A stretch of 54,983 bases of DNA. Source: an uncultured Erysipelotrichaceae bacterium. Lineage in GTDB: Bacteria > Bacillota_I > Bacilli_A > Erysipelotrichales > Erysipelotrichaceae. Below the pieces are notes generated by a model, which saw nothing but the letters and a program-made list of their open reading frames with translations, had not been told where the DNA came from and did no database searches. The stretch is taken from NCBI GenBank assembly GCA_947385085.1, contig CANDJN010000012.1, forward strand, positions 1 through 54,983, given 5' to 3'. A program made the position numbers and the translations under genes. Each line of letters begins with the position of its first letter. Within the stretch, counting starts at the first letter, position 1. Positions 25,827 through 34,470 of this stretch are shown in pieces.

Positions 25827-28800
25827 CTTTGTCGCTTTATCGTCCCGGCGATTGTATGACATTTCCTTAACCTATGAAAGTGATACGCTGTGTCGCTGGC
25901 TGGATCCTTTTTCGCATGCCGTAAATTTCACCTTATGCAGGAAAGAACAGGAATGGTGGTTCAGTGAAGAAAATGATGTAAAACTGAGCGCACAACGATT
26001 TTATCCCAATCAGCTTTATCCGATCGTGTATCATGGGGAGCCCTGTCTTTTGTTGGCGACGAAGTCCGATCCCAAACAGGCTACCTCACAATATGTAGCG
26101 CTGCCACAAGAGGGTATGATTGAAATTGGACGAAGCAGCGATCAAATCCGCTACTCCAATCCGCTAGTATCCGCTCATCATGCGCAATTGCGCTATGAAA
26201 ATGACGCATGGTGGATTGATGATCTTCACTCCGCTAATGGCGTTTATGTCAATCATCGCCGCATTCAATCGATGAAGTTACATTTAGGGGATTGTATTTA
26301 TATTATGGGCTGTCGCATCTTATTCGGTGTTTCCTTTTTGGCTATTTATTGTGATGGTGCAGCACAGGTGAAGGCCCGGCTGCCACCGTTTCTGCTATCA
26401 TCGAATGAGTGTCATCCCTCCTCCTATCCGCAATGTATCATACGATCGTATCCTGTGTCTGAAATCAGTGAGCTTCCCAGTCTTGTGATCAAGGATCCAC
26501 CTGCATTGAATCAGCGTGAATCATTACCGGCATTGTATATGCTGGGACCATCGTTAACTATGGGCCTGGCCAGCTTAAGCAGCTCCTTGTTTTTACTCCA
26601 AAGTGTGATGGCGAGTGGACAATCCTTTGCGACAGCTGCTCCTTCCCTCATCATGAGCGCCAGTATGATTTTATCTACCTTGGCCTGGCCGCTGTGGCAG
26701 CGTCGTTATGAAAAGCGACAGGAATTGGCTTTAAAAAAGCAGCGAAACAAGCGCTATGATGATTACTTACACAAGAACCAGAAACAGCTGGATGCGTTGT
26801 TGGAAAAGCAAAGCACACAGCTACAGGATCATTATGTGATGGTAAAAGATATTTGCGAGGTATGGCGTAGTACGATGCCGCAGGATGAAATGCGCCTATG
26901 TATTGGAATCGGAGATCAGCCTATCTCAATGCCCTTTACCGGCAATGATCATCCCTTATCGATTCAAGAGGATGAATTGGAACAGAAACGGCAGAGGTTT
27001 CTGAATCAGCCTTGTGTATTAAAAAAAGTACCGCTGATCCTTACGATGCGTAAGCTGCGCTGTTTCCATGTGTCAGGAGACAAGCCTTTGCGGTTGGCAT
27101 ATGTTCGTTATGTGTTACTGCATCATGTATTGCTTTATGCGCCGCATTCAGCGTTGGTTTTCATAGCGTGTGAGGAAAGCGATAGCGATTTGTTTCCCCG
27201 CTTTTTACCTCACCAGTTTCATGAGGGAGGATATCGTCTGCTTTGTCATGATCTGCGCATGATGGGAGCGATGGCGATTGAACTGCGCCAAGCCAACCGA
27301 CCCATTCTGGCAATTTCTTTAGCGGCAACCTTTACAAATTTTTTAATGCAGAATGCAAGTGATTTACCGATTGCTTTATTGGCATGCCATGAACCGATGG
27401 GCAAGATGGATACCATTGCCTTAAAGATGGGAAACGGGAAATTTTGTAATCAGGAATTTGCGTGGCAGTGTGAACCACAGTTTGGGATGGTGGTGCATCA
27501 GCTTTGTAATATGCGCCCTGAACAGATTCAGCGAAGCTTTCCCAAGCATTTGTCGTTTTTAGAGCTATATCATGTGAATACAATTACCCAGCTACAAATT
27601 GAAAAGCGCTGGCAGCTCCCGGATAGTGAAAACTCATTACAAGCGCAAGTCGGAGTAACTATCGATGGCGGTGTATTAACCTTGGATCTGCATGAACGCG
27701 CCCATGGCCCTCATGGTATTGTGGCGGGAATGACGGGATCAGGAAAGAGCGAATGGCTGATCAATATGTTACTGTCGTTGGCGATGAATTACCATCCGTG
27801 TGATTGTGCCTTTGTATTAATTGATTACAAGGGTGGAGGTATGGCAAAGACGTTGGAGCGTTTGCCACATACCGTAGGAATCATCACCAATTTGGATGGC
27901 AGTTTAATTCAGCGTTCATTGAAATCACTGGATGTGGAATTGTTGCGACGACAGCGCTTATTTGCGCAGGTGATGGAACAAACCAAAGTCGCCTCCATGA
28001 ATATTGATGTTTATCAGAAATTGTATCATGAACATAAGGTGAAGGAAGTAATACCGCACCTGATCATTGTGGCGGATGAATTTGCGGAGCTGAAGCAACA
28101 GGAGCCGCAATTTATGGAACAGCTGATACGCATTGCGCGAATTGGTCGATCGCTGGGTATTCATCTCATATTGGCAACGCAAAAGCCAAGTGGTGTGGTG
28201 GATGATCAAATATGGTCAAATGCTCGCTTTCATATTTGTTTGAAGGTGGCTGATCAATCGGACAGTATGGATATGTTGAAGCGCAAGGAGGGCGCGCAGA
28301 TTAAAGCAGTGGGGCGGTTTTACTTGCAGGTGGGATGCGATGAGTTATTCATTGAGGGACAAAGTGCTTATGCCAAAATGCCCTATGATCCTCAATGCAA
28401 TGGCGTAGGCCGCTCATTAATCAAACAAATGGATGCGACAGGAAGAATTCTGCGCGAATGGAAACGCGAGATCACCCATCCCCTTCCTACAGAATGTGAG
28501 GCCATGATCGAAATGCTGTGCCAATTAGCCCATAAGCACACTTCAACTCCTCCTCCCTTATGGCTTAAACCGTTGCCTGAGGCGCTATATTCGCAGGATA
28601 TTCCCAAGGATTGCTTCGCATTAGCAGATGACCCCAGTCATTGTCGTCAGTTTCCTATCTCTGTCAACGACAATATGCAAAACACGATTTTTTTCGCCCA
28701 GAAAATTCATGATGCTGCTCAGGCAGTCACGTCGTTTCTATCGGCATTATTGCGCAGTGAACAAGAGGACATCCCCCATATTGTGATCGTGGATGGTGCC

Positions 28801-29730
28801 CAGGATTTACAGGATTGGGAAGGAATATCGGCTATTTATGGTCGCTGTACGTTGGAAAGGCCGGAAGACATTACATTTTTAATGACCATGCTGAAAAAGG
28901 AAAAAAAGCGTCATGCAAGGCAATGGCTGCTGGTGATTCACCATGTGGCTGCCTTGATGGATGCGATAGAAGGAGCGGAACCATGGCTGTTAGATATGGC
29001 ATTTGATCATGGAACAAACGGAATTCATGTTTTGTTAAGCGCCACATCCATGGCCGATGTCAGGTCACGCTTATTACAACAGTTTGATCGCTTTTTTGTG
29101 CAAAACATGCATGATGAACAGGAGTTGCGCAGTATCATCGGCAGTTCATGGCGCTTTCATGACAATGCCATGCGGGCGGTATGGAAAAAACAGGATGAGG
29201 TATACGAGATTCAGTTTACCCAAGAAAATGACTTGAACTTCAACCTTCATAAACAAGTACCCTTACATATGCCGCAGCTGGAGGAATACCCTGCCTACGG
29301 ACAGTTAAAAGCGGAAGCGAATCAAAGCGGTCTGATAATTGGGCGTACTTTATCAGATCGTGAAGTGCTGGCTCTGCCACTTCGTGGAATCTGGCTGATT
29401 ACCGGCAATCAATATCGACCCTTTCTGAGCTTGTTAAAGCAAATCGTACAAATGGAATCAATTGCGATCTCCTTTTGGGAGAACTTGGATGAACCCATGA
29501 ATGCCCAAATGGGGATATTAGCGCTTTCGGGAACTGAATTGATGAGAAACCTTCATCATCCCATCGTTAATGAATGTATGCAGAATCAGAACGTGATCTG
29601 GTGCGGTTTAGGGTTGGAGGAATATCGCTACCTCTGGAATTTACCGCCATTCGTTAAGTTAACGCATCGTCAAGATGCAATTTGGTGTAAGGAGGAGGTG
29701 ATCACATTTCGCAGAATCACAGCACTGTAA
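25813..29730 (+). CDS. essC: EssC-type FHA and FtsK/SpoIIIE ATPase, core T7SS motor
   Basis: A 1305-aa protein. Residues ~1-95 look like a first, degenerate FHA; ~105-170 are a clear FHA (EIGRSSDQIRYSNPLVSAHHA, HSANGVYVNHRRI). Two membrane helices follow near 245-300, then FtsK-like ATPase domains. Domain 1 is complete: Walker A GMTGSGKSE near 641 and Walker B LIIVADEFAEL near 752. Domain 2 (from ~930) and domain 3 (from ~1170, TGNQYRPFLSLL) have no P-loop Lys, so only one site should hydrolyse ATP. It is shorter than the ~1480 aa of staphylococcal EssC. It overlaps the Ig-lipoprotein gene. Confidence 0.93.
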   Translation: MRLNSFVALSSRRLYDISLTYESDTLCRWLDPFSHAVNFTLCRKEQEWWFSEENDVKLSAQRFYPNQLYPIVYHGEPCLLLATKSDPKQATSQYVALPQEGMIEIGRSSDQIRYSNPLVSAHHAQLRYENDAWWIDDLHSANGVYVNHRRIQSMKLHLGDCIYIMGCRILFGVSFLAIYCDGAAQVKARLPPFLLSSNECHPSSYPQCIIRSYPVSEISELPSLVIKDPPALNQRESLPALYMLGPSLTMGLASLSSSLFLLQSVMASGQSFATAAPSLIMSASMILSTLAWPLWQRRYEKRQELALKKQRNKRYDDYLHKNQKQLDALLEKQSTQLQDHYVMVKDICEVWRSTMPQDEMRLCIGIGDQPISMPFTGNDHPLSIQEDELEQKRQRFLNQPCVLKKVPLILTMRKLRCFHVSGDKPLRLAYVRYVLLHHVLLYAPHSALVFIACEESDSDLFPRFLPHQFHEGGYRLLCHDLRMMGAMAIELRQANRPILAISLAATFTNFLMQNASDLPIALLACHEPMGKMDTIALKMGNGKFCNQEFAWQCEPQFGMVVHQLCNMRPEQIQRSFPKHLSFLELYHVNTITQLQIEKRWQLPDSENSLQAQVGVTIDGGVLTLDLHERAHGPHGIVAGMTGSGKSEWLINMLLSLAMNYHPCDCAFVLIDYKGGGMAKTLERLPHTVGIITNLDGSLIQRSLKSLDVELLRRQRLFAQVMEQTKVASMNIDVYQKLYHEHKVKEVIPHLIIVADEFAELKQQEPQFMEQLIRIARIGRSLGIHLILATQKPSGVVDDQIWSNARFHICLKVADQSDSMDMLKRKEGAQIKAVGRFYLQVGCDELFIEGQSAYAKMPYDPQCNGVGRSLIKQMDATGRILREWKREITHPLPTECEAMIEMLCQLAHKHTSTPPPLWLKPLPEALYSQDIPKDCFALADDPSHCRQFPISVNDNMQNTIFFAQKIHDAAQAVTSFLSALLRSEQEDIPHIVIVDGAQDLQDWEGISAIYGRCTLERPEDITFLMTMLKKEKKRHARQWLLVIHHVAALMDAIEGAEPWLLDMAFDHGTNGIHVLLSATSMADVRSRLLQQFDRFFVQNMHDEQELRSIIGSSWRFHDNAMRAVWKKQDEVYEIQFTQENDLNFNLHKQVPLHMPQLEEYPAYGQLKAEANQSGLIIGRTLSDREVLALPLRGIWLITGNQYRPFLSLLKQIVQMESIAISFWENLDEPMNAQMGILALSGTELMRNLHHPIVNECMQNQNVIWCGLGLEEYRYLWNLPPFVKLTHRQDAIWCKEEVITFRRITAL

Positions 29731-29735
29731 CGGAA

Positions 29736-29978
29736 ATGCGCATGATACAGGTGCATTCGCCGTTAATACAGGCATCCTTGGATTTGCAGGTGAGCGAACA
29801 GCTGCGCGGATCAGAACTGTTGCCAATATGTGTTCGCTGGTTTCAGGAGAGCCATGGAGCTTTCGTGATTTCACCTGATGCATTTTTGATGCGCGCCCGT
29901 GATCAAAGGATTCTGTCCAATCAAGAGACACTCGGGGAATACGGGGTGGAAAACAACGAATTATTTTATTTATTCTAA
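29736..29978 (+). CDS. esaB: EsaB/YukD-like ubiquitin-fold protein
   Basis: An 80-aa protein with the YukD/EsaB pattern: a beta-rich start (MIQVHSPLIQASLDLQVSEQ), a central helix, and an ending typical of ubiquitin folds, QETLGEYGVENNELFYLF. It lies 5 nt after essC and just before the WXG100 genes. EsaB proteins are cytosolic components needed for type VII secretion. Confidence 0.85.
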   Translation: MRMIQVHSPLIQASLDLQVSEQLRGSELLPICVRWFQESHGAFVISPDAFLMRARDQRILSNQETLGEYGVENNELFYLF

Positions 29979-29994
29979 AGGAGACAAGGAAAAG

Positions 29995-30291
29995 ATGAAA
30001 ATCAGTGTAGAACCGCAGGCGCTGGAGCACAGTGCCGCAAAAATTGACGAGCAATGTCAAGCGTATGAGCGGACTTATCGCCGTTTATATCAATGTGTGG
30101 ATGAAATGCATAATGGCTGGCAGGGAAAGGATAATCTGGCTTACGTAAGTCAGATTCACAGCTTCGAACAGGACTTTATTCAAATGGTTCGCTTAATGCG
30201 TACCTATGCGGAGTTTTTACGTTCATCCGCACGCACATATCGCAAAACTCAAGAGGAGCGCACTATGAAGGCACGTTCCTTAGCCGGATAA
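29995..30291 (+). CDS. WXG100 protein A
   Basis: A 98-aa helical-hairpin protein. The WXG turn is present as GWQGKDN near residue 40, between two long helices, and length is typical of EsxA-type substrates. The start at 29995 follows AAAGGAG; the earlier in-frame codons belong to the esaB overlap. It is the first of two adjacent WXG100 genes, so heterodimer formation is likely. Confidence 0.9.
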   Translation: MKISVEPQALEHSAAKIDEQCQAYERTYRRLYQCVDEMHNGWQGKDNLAYVSQIHSFEQDFIQMVRLMRTYAEFLRSSARTYRKTQEERTMKARSLAG

Positions 30292-30309
30292 AAAGAAGGA
30301 GGAGAAAAC

Positions 30310-30606
30310 ATGGAAAATATTATGATTTCTTTGGCGGATGTCACAAAAACCGCAGCGGAAATGCGCCGTCAAAACGAACAGATGATGCAGGAACTGAATG
30401 AGATGAAGCTGATTATGAACCAGCTTTCTGCCAACTGGCAAAGTCCAGCCGCAGAAACCATTCGTTCTCGCTTTAACGGCATGATTCCGATTTTTGAAAA
30501 TTATCGCGACGTTGTGGAAGGATATGCCAAATTTTTAGATCATACTGTTACCGTTTATGAGGCCACGGAAAACAGTATCCAGCAAAATGCTTCCTCCTTT
30601 CAATAG
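30310..30606 (+). CDS. WXG100 protein B
   Basis: A 98-aa helical-hairpin protein. The turn motif reads NWQSPAA near residue 43, with Ser in place of Gly, followed by a second helix with a C-terminal QQNASSF tail. AAGGAGGAG precedes the ATG. It is the partner candidate of the WXG100 gene 18 nt upstream. Confidence 0.88.
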   Translation: MENIMISLADVTKTAAEMRRQNEQMMQELNEMKLIMNQLSANWQSPAAETIRSRFNGMIPIFENYRDVVEGYAKFLDHTVTVYEATENSIQQNASSFQ

Positions 30607-30620
30607 GGAAAGCTTTTGAC

Positions 30621-30869
30621 ATGGATCAGATCACAAGAAATACCTATGCTCGCCAACAATATCTATTAAAGGAAGCCATCGCTTCCTTAAGAAGTGCCGG
30701 CTATGTTTTAGGGGAATCACAAAAGGAACTTTACCATTCTTATCAAAGTGAAGAAAGTGCACCGTTATCCGCCTTATACAACCAATACATACAGGAACTG
30801 AAGGTATTACAGCAAAGCTGTGAAGCACTTTCGCAGCGCTGGTCTTCCCGCATATCTATGATGCCATGA
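30621..30869 (+). CDS. Small helical T7SS partner protein
   Basis: An 82-aa, entirely helical protein (QQYLLKEAIASLRSAG, LYNQYIQELKVLQQSCEALSQ) without a WXG motif. It overlaps the start of the candidate effector by 4 nt (ATGA). Small helical proteins encoded just before LXG-type effectors are known to pair with the effector's N-terminal domain for export; I infer that role from position. Confidence 0.7.
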   Translation: MDQITRNTYARQQYLLKEAIASLRSAGYVLGESQKELYHSYQSEESAPLSALYNQYIQELKVLQQSCEALSQRWSSRISMMP

Positions 30870-31867
30870 CTAAGCTTTGTATCGAAGGAAATATCTTTCC
30901 TACATTGGATGGACAGCTGCGCCAAGTACAGGATCGGCTTCAAAATGCGTATTATCAGCTGAACACCATCGCAAAGGCAGGGGTGCCATACGGCATTTCA
31001 CGTTATGAAGTGGATGTGCTGCATCGCCGCTGTTATCAGACGATGATGAAAATTGTATCCCTTCAACGCTATCTGAATCAAAGCTTTACGACCTACGTAC
31101 AGGCGGAACAGCGTTTGAATCAAAGAGCAAATGACATTGTGAACAAAACTTTCACCGTTCTTTATCATGACGCACTAACCCAAAGCGTGCGGATGATGTT
31201 GAAATTGACTCAGCCGAAGCCAGTAAAGACAAAATCAGCCTTGCGCTATGATCAATGGCATACGGAATGGGGGGATGTGACTCATGATTTTAACTACCGA
31301 GGCTTTCACAATCAAACGCTTCATTCACTGCTTCAAAATGGTCTACAAGGCAGCGGCAAGGTGGGGGTACATCTAGCAAACATCAGTCTTTGGCAACGCC
31401 AAAATCAAGTGCAGGATCATCTTGCCATCCAGGTGGGGAATGTTGATGTGAGTGGAAAAGTCCAAGCTAAGCTGTTTGACGAACAACGCTTTGATCCCCA
31501 AGTACAGGCAGAGATGAGTGCAAAAGCATCGTTAATTCACGGTCTGATTGAGCGTACTTGGCACAATGAAGTGATGGACATGGGGCTAAACATGAGCGGT
31601 GATGTCGGAGTAGCGGAAGCAAAAGGCAAAGCGGTGATCAGTAAAGATGAAATAACATTAAAAGGTGAAGTCGGCGTGGCTGCGCTACAGGGAGAGGTTC
31701 AGGGCACGATTGAGTTTTTCGGTGCGACAATAACCGTAACGGCAGAAGGTGAAGTCGGCGGAGTTGGTATTGGATCAGAGTTTTCCGCCTCCTCAAATTC
31801 AATGGAAATCGGTGGTAAATTCTCCTGTTTGTTTGGCGGAGGAATGAATATAAAGATTGATTGGTAA
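30866..31867 (+). CDS. Candidate type VII secreted effector
   Basis: A 333-aa protein. Residues ~1-115 form a long helical region (LDGQLRQVQDRLQNAYYQL, ...YLNQSFTTYVQAEQRLN), consistent with a T7SS targeting domain though not a full LXG domain. Residues ~150-333 change to a Gly/Val/Ala/Glu-rich, beta-like repeat: GDVGVAEAKGKAV, GEVGVAALQGEVQGTI, AEGEVGGVGIGSEF, GGKFSCLFGGGMNI. There is no signal peptide and no known toxin motif. Glycine-rich tails occur in pore-forming T7SS toxins such as TelE. The effector role is inferred from position and shape. Confidence 0.65.
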   Translation: MTKLCIEGNIFPTLDGQLRQVQDRLQNAYYQLNTIAKAGVPYGISRYEVDVLHRRCYQTMMKIVSLQRYLNQSFTTYVQAEQRLNQRANDIVNKTFTVLYHDALTQSVRMMLKLTQPKPVKTKSALRYDQWHTEWGDVTHDFNYRGFHNQTLHSLLQNGLQGSGKVGVHLANISLWQRQNQVQDHLAIQVGNVDVSGKVQAKLFDEQRFDPQVQAEMSAKASLIHGLIERTWHNEVMDMGLNMSGDVGVAEAKGKAVISKDEITLKGEVGVAALQGEVQGTIEFFGATITVTAEGEVGGVGIGSEFSASSNSMEIGGKFSCLFGGGMNIKIDW

Positions 31868-31909
31868 GAAAATGGTTATATTTAAGGACGAAATTGGAGG
31901 AATCAGTAT

Positions 31910-32185
31910 ATGAAAAAAGAATTGTTGCCATTAGGCAGTATTGTTCGATTAAAAAACGGGACCAAGCGCATCATGATTTGCGGTCGCTTACAACAGCGTG
32001 AAAGCGATCAAAAAATATTTGACTACTGCGCGTGCTATTATCCGGAGGGAATTTTAAATTCGGAGGAACTGTTTTTGTTTCAGCACAGTGATATTGATTC
32101 GATCTGTCATACCGGCTACCGGGATGATGAGGAGTTACGACTTCAGAAGTACATCCAAAAGCGCTGTGAAGAACTGCACATTTAA
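31910..32185 (+). CDS. DUF4176 protein of the T7SS locus
   Basis: A 91-aa soluble protein with the DUF4176 pattern: LLPLGSIVRLKNGTKRIMICGR, DYCACYYPEGIL and LFLFQHSDIDSICHTGY. DUF4176 genes are regularly found in type VII secretion loci. A GGAGG precedes the start. It is the last gene before a terminator-like hairpin. It may be a chaperone, adaptor or immunity partner; its function is not established. Confidence 0.85.
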   Translation: MKKELLPLGSIVRLKNGTKRIMICGRLQQRESDQKIFDYCACYYPEGILNSEELFLFQHSDIDSICHTGYRDDEELRLQKYIQKRCEELHI

Positions 32186-32187
32186 CG

Positions 32188-32216
32188 AAACGGGATCACT
32201 TGGTGATCCTGTTTAC
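32188..32216 (+). terminator. Terminator-like hairpin closing the T7SS locus
   Basis: AAACGGGATCAC (32188-32199) pairs with GTGATCCTGTTT (32203-32214) with one G-U pair. Only a short T-run follows. Confidence 0.6.
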
Positions 32217-32335
32217 TTATCATCGTTAAAGTAAACTATGAAAAGCAGGCTGCTCATTTCATTGAAAATGCGCTTCAAGGTTTCCTTGGTGCCGACATTG
32301 TGGTAAAATAATGTGGAATTAAAGGAGATGAGGTC

Positions 32336-33541
32336 ATGAATTTTGTTTATATATCGCCACAGTTTCCTCGAACATATTGGAATTTCTGTGATCGATTAAA
32401 ACGAAAGGGTGTCAATATTTTAGGTATCGGTGATACACCGTATGATGAATTGCCCAGTGAAACAAAACAGGCATTGAATGAATATTATTATGTACATAAT
32501 ATGGAAAACTATGATGAAATGCTTAGGGCAGTCGCATTCTTTACTTTTAAATACGGAAAGATTGATTGGCTCGAATCCAACAATGAATATTGGATGGCAA
32601 TGGATGCGAAACTGCGTGAAGATTTTCATATTACCTCCGGTTTTATGGGAGATGAGGCACGCTATATCCAGCACAAATCCAACATGAAGAAATTTTACCA
32701 GAAGGCGGGTGTGAAGGTAGCGCGCTGGCATTTGGTTTCAACACTGGAGAAGGGCAAGGAATTTGTTAAGAGTGTCGGCTATCCGCTAATTATAAAGCCG
32801 GATGTCGGTGTGGGAGCCAGTGAAACCCATAAAATTGAGAATGAAGCACAGCTTTGTGAATTTTACGAGCAGCACCATGATGTATCCTATATCATGGAGG
32901 AATTTGTGCCCGGATATATTTGTTCCTTTGATGGTGTTGCCAACTCCAAAAAGGATATCCTGTTTTATACGAGTCATATTTTCCCAACTCCTATTATGGA
33001 TATCGTTAAAAATCAGGATCATCTTGTTTACTACAGTCAACGTGAGATACCACAGGATCTGATCGAGACGGGTAAAAGCGTTGTGGCAGCCTTCCCATGC
33101 GAACGCCGTTTCTTCCATTTTGAATTTTTCAGAATGCTGGAAGATAAACCAGGATTGGGCAAGGCGGGTGATCTGATCGGATTGGAAGTCAATATGCGAC
33201 CACCGGGAGGATATACTCCGGATATGATGAATTACGGCAATGATTGGGATGTATATCGGATTTGGGCTGATATGGTATGTCAGGATGCAACCGCTGTGGA
33301 TACAAGCAAGCGTCCCTATATCTGTGTGTTTGCCTCTCGTCGAGATGCGCATACCTATCGCCACACCCATCAGGAAATTTTGAATATCTACCGTGATTTT
33401 ATTGTTATGGAGGAGCGTATGCCGGAAGTCCTGTCCGATGCGATGGGCAATCAGATGTATACGGCGCGTTTCAAGACAATGGAAGAAGTAAAGGCATTTG
33501 TGAATTTTGTATTAGAGGAAACTAAGGGAGAGAAACAATGA
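32336..33541 (+). CDS. ATP-grasp family ligase
   Basis: A 401-aa protein with the ATP-grasp order: an N-terminal Rossmann-like part (VYISPQFPRTYW), the ATP-binding strand GYPLIIKPDVGVGASETHKI near residues 150-170, IMEEFVPGYICSFDGV near 185-200 and a metal-binding FEFFR...GLEVNMRPPGGY near 265-300. ATP-grasp enzymes join a carboxylate to an amine or thiol through an acyl phosphate. AAAGGAGATGAGG precedes the start. Its stop overlaps the esterase start (ATGA), so the two are coupled. Substrates are unknown. Confidence 0.85.
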   Translation: MNFVYISPQFPRTYWNFCDRLKRKGVNILGIGDTPYDELPSETKQALNEYYYVHNMENYDEMLRAVAFFTFKYGKIDWLESNNEYWMAMDAKLREDFHITSGFMGDEARYIQHKSNMKKFYQKAGVKVARWHLVSTLEKGKEFVKSVGYPLIIKPDVGVGASETHKIENEAQLCEFYEQHHDVSYIMEEFVPGYICSFDGVANSKKDILFYTSHIFPTPIMDIVKNQDHLVYYSQREIPQDLIETGKSVVAAFPCERRFFHFEFFRMLEDKPGLGKAGDLIGLEVNMRPPGGYTPDMMNYGNDWDVYRIWADMVCQDATAVDTSKRPYICVFASRRDAHTYRHTHQEILNIYRDFIVMEERMPEVLSDAMGNQMYTARFKTMEEVKAFVNFVLEETKGEKQ

Positions 33542-34287
33542 AAGTAGCGTATTATAAAGAATTCAGTCATGAACTGAATCGTGATATGGAATTTAAAGTA
33601 TTCGGGGAACGTGGAAAACCGTGTCTTGTATTTCCGCCACAGGATGGACGCTTCTATGATTATGAAAATTTCGGCATGATCGAAGCGGTTCAGGAATACA
33701 TTGAAGCCGGTAAGCTTCAGATGTTTTGTTGTGATTCGATCGATGGTGAAACATGGAGTAAACAGGATGGAGATCCGCGTGAACGATCTCAGCTACAAGA
33801 GCGGTGGTTTCATTACATCGTGGATGAACTCGTACCGCGCATTTATGAGCTGTGTCAATACGATCAAAAGGAAGAAAAGGGCTTGATGGCAACCGGATGC
33901 AGTATGGGAGGCTTCCATGCGGCAAATGCATTTTTCCGCCGTCCGGATATATTTGACGCACTGTTGGCTCAAAGCGGCATCTTTGAAGCGGATTTCTTCT
34001 TTCATGGCTATCATGATGAATTGTTGGCAAACAACTCTCCGGTGGATTACTTGATGAACATCGATATGAATCATCCGCATATGGAAATGTATCGCAAAGC
34101 AAACATCATTTTCAGCTGTGGACGCGGGGCATGGGAACAGGACATGGAATCCTCATTGAACAAGCTTGCCGCAATCATGAATGAAAAAGGCATTGATGCA
34201 TGGGTGGATTTCTGGGGATATGATGTTTCCCATGATTGGTATTGGTGGAAAAAACAAATTATCTATTTCTTACAATTCATGTTGTAA
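33538..34287 (+). CDS. Esterase-family alpha/beta hydrolase
   Basis: A 249-aa protein of the putative esterase (EstA/Fes-like) family. The nucleophile elbow GCSMGGFHAANAF is near residue 120, with Ser at the centre. His is probably in VSHDWYWWKKQI near 230, and Asp in the preceding strand. It is translationally coupled to the ATP-grasp gene, so the pair may make and hydrolyse related ester or amide bonds. Terminator downstream. Confidence 0.82.
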   Translation: MKVAYYKEFSHELNRDMEFKVFGERGKPCLVFPPQDGRFYDYENFGMIEAVQEYIEAGKLQMFCCDSIDGETWSKQDGDPRERSQLQERWFHYIVDELVPRIYELCQYDQKEEKGLMATGCSMGGFHAANAFFRRPDIFDALLAQSGIFEADFFFHGYHDELLANNSPVDYLMNIDMNHPHMEMYRKANIIFSCGRGAWEQDMESSLNKLAAIMNEKGIDAWVDFWGYDVSHDWYWWKKQIIYFLQFML

Positions 34288-34331
34288 AAAAGCGAAAATT
34301 GTTGATTCGATTGCTTACTTATATATCATTT

Positions 34332-34363
34332 AAAGTACTGTTAAATAAGGCAGTACTTTTTAT
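34332..34363 (+). terminator. Terminator after the ATP-grasp/esterase operon
   Basis: AAAGTACTG (34332-34340) pairs with CAGTACTTT (34351-34359), followed by T's. Confidence 0.85.
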
Positions 34364-34430
34364 ATGCTTTCTCATATGTCATTTAGATGAGATAAAACTG
34401 CGATCTATCATGTAAAATTATTTGGTTTTA

Positions 34431-34439
34431 TGGTATAAT
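34431..34439 (+). promoter_or_regulatory. Extended -10 promoter of the DUF4230 gene
   Basis: TGGTATAAT is a perfect extended -10 element. It rules out the in-frame ATG at 34438, which lies within it, and supports the start at 34471. Confidence 0.65.
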
Positions 34440-34470
34440 GCTTACAGATCGTGATTGCGGGGTATCAGGT

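Noticed and set aside
33593..34102. Minus-strand 169-codon open frame
   Set aside because: It lies wholly opposite the esterase gene, which has a recognised fold and active site; its translation looks like random antisense.
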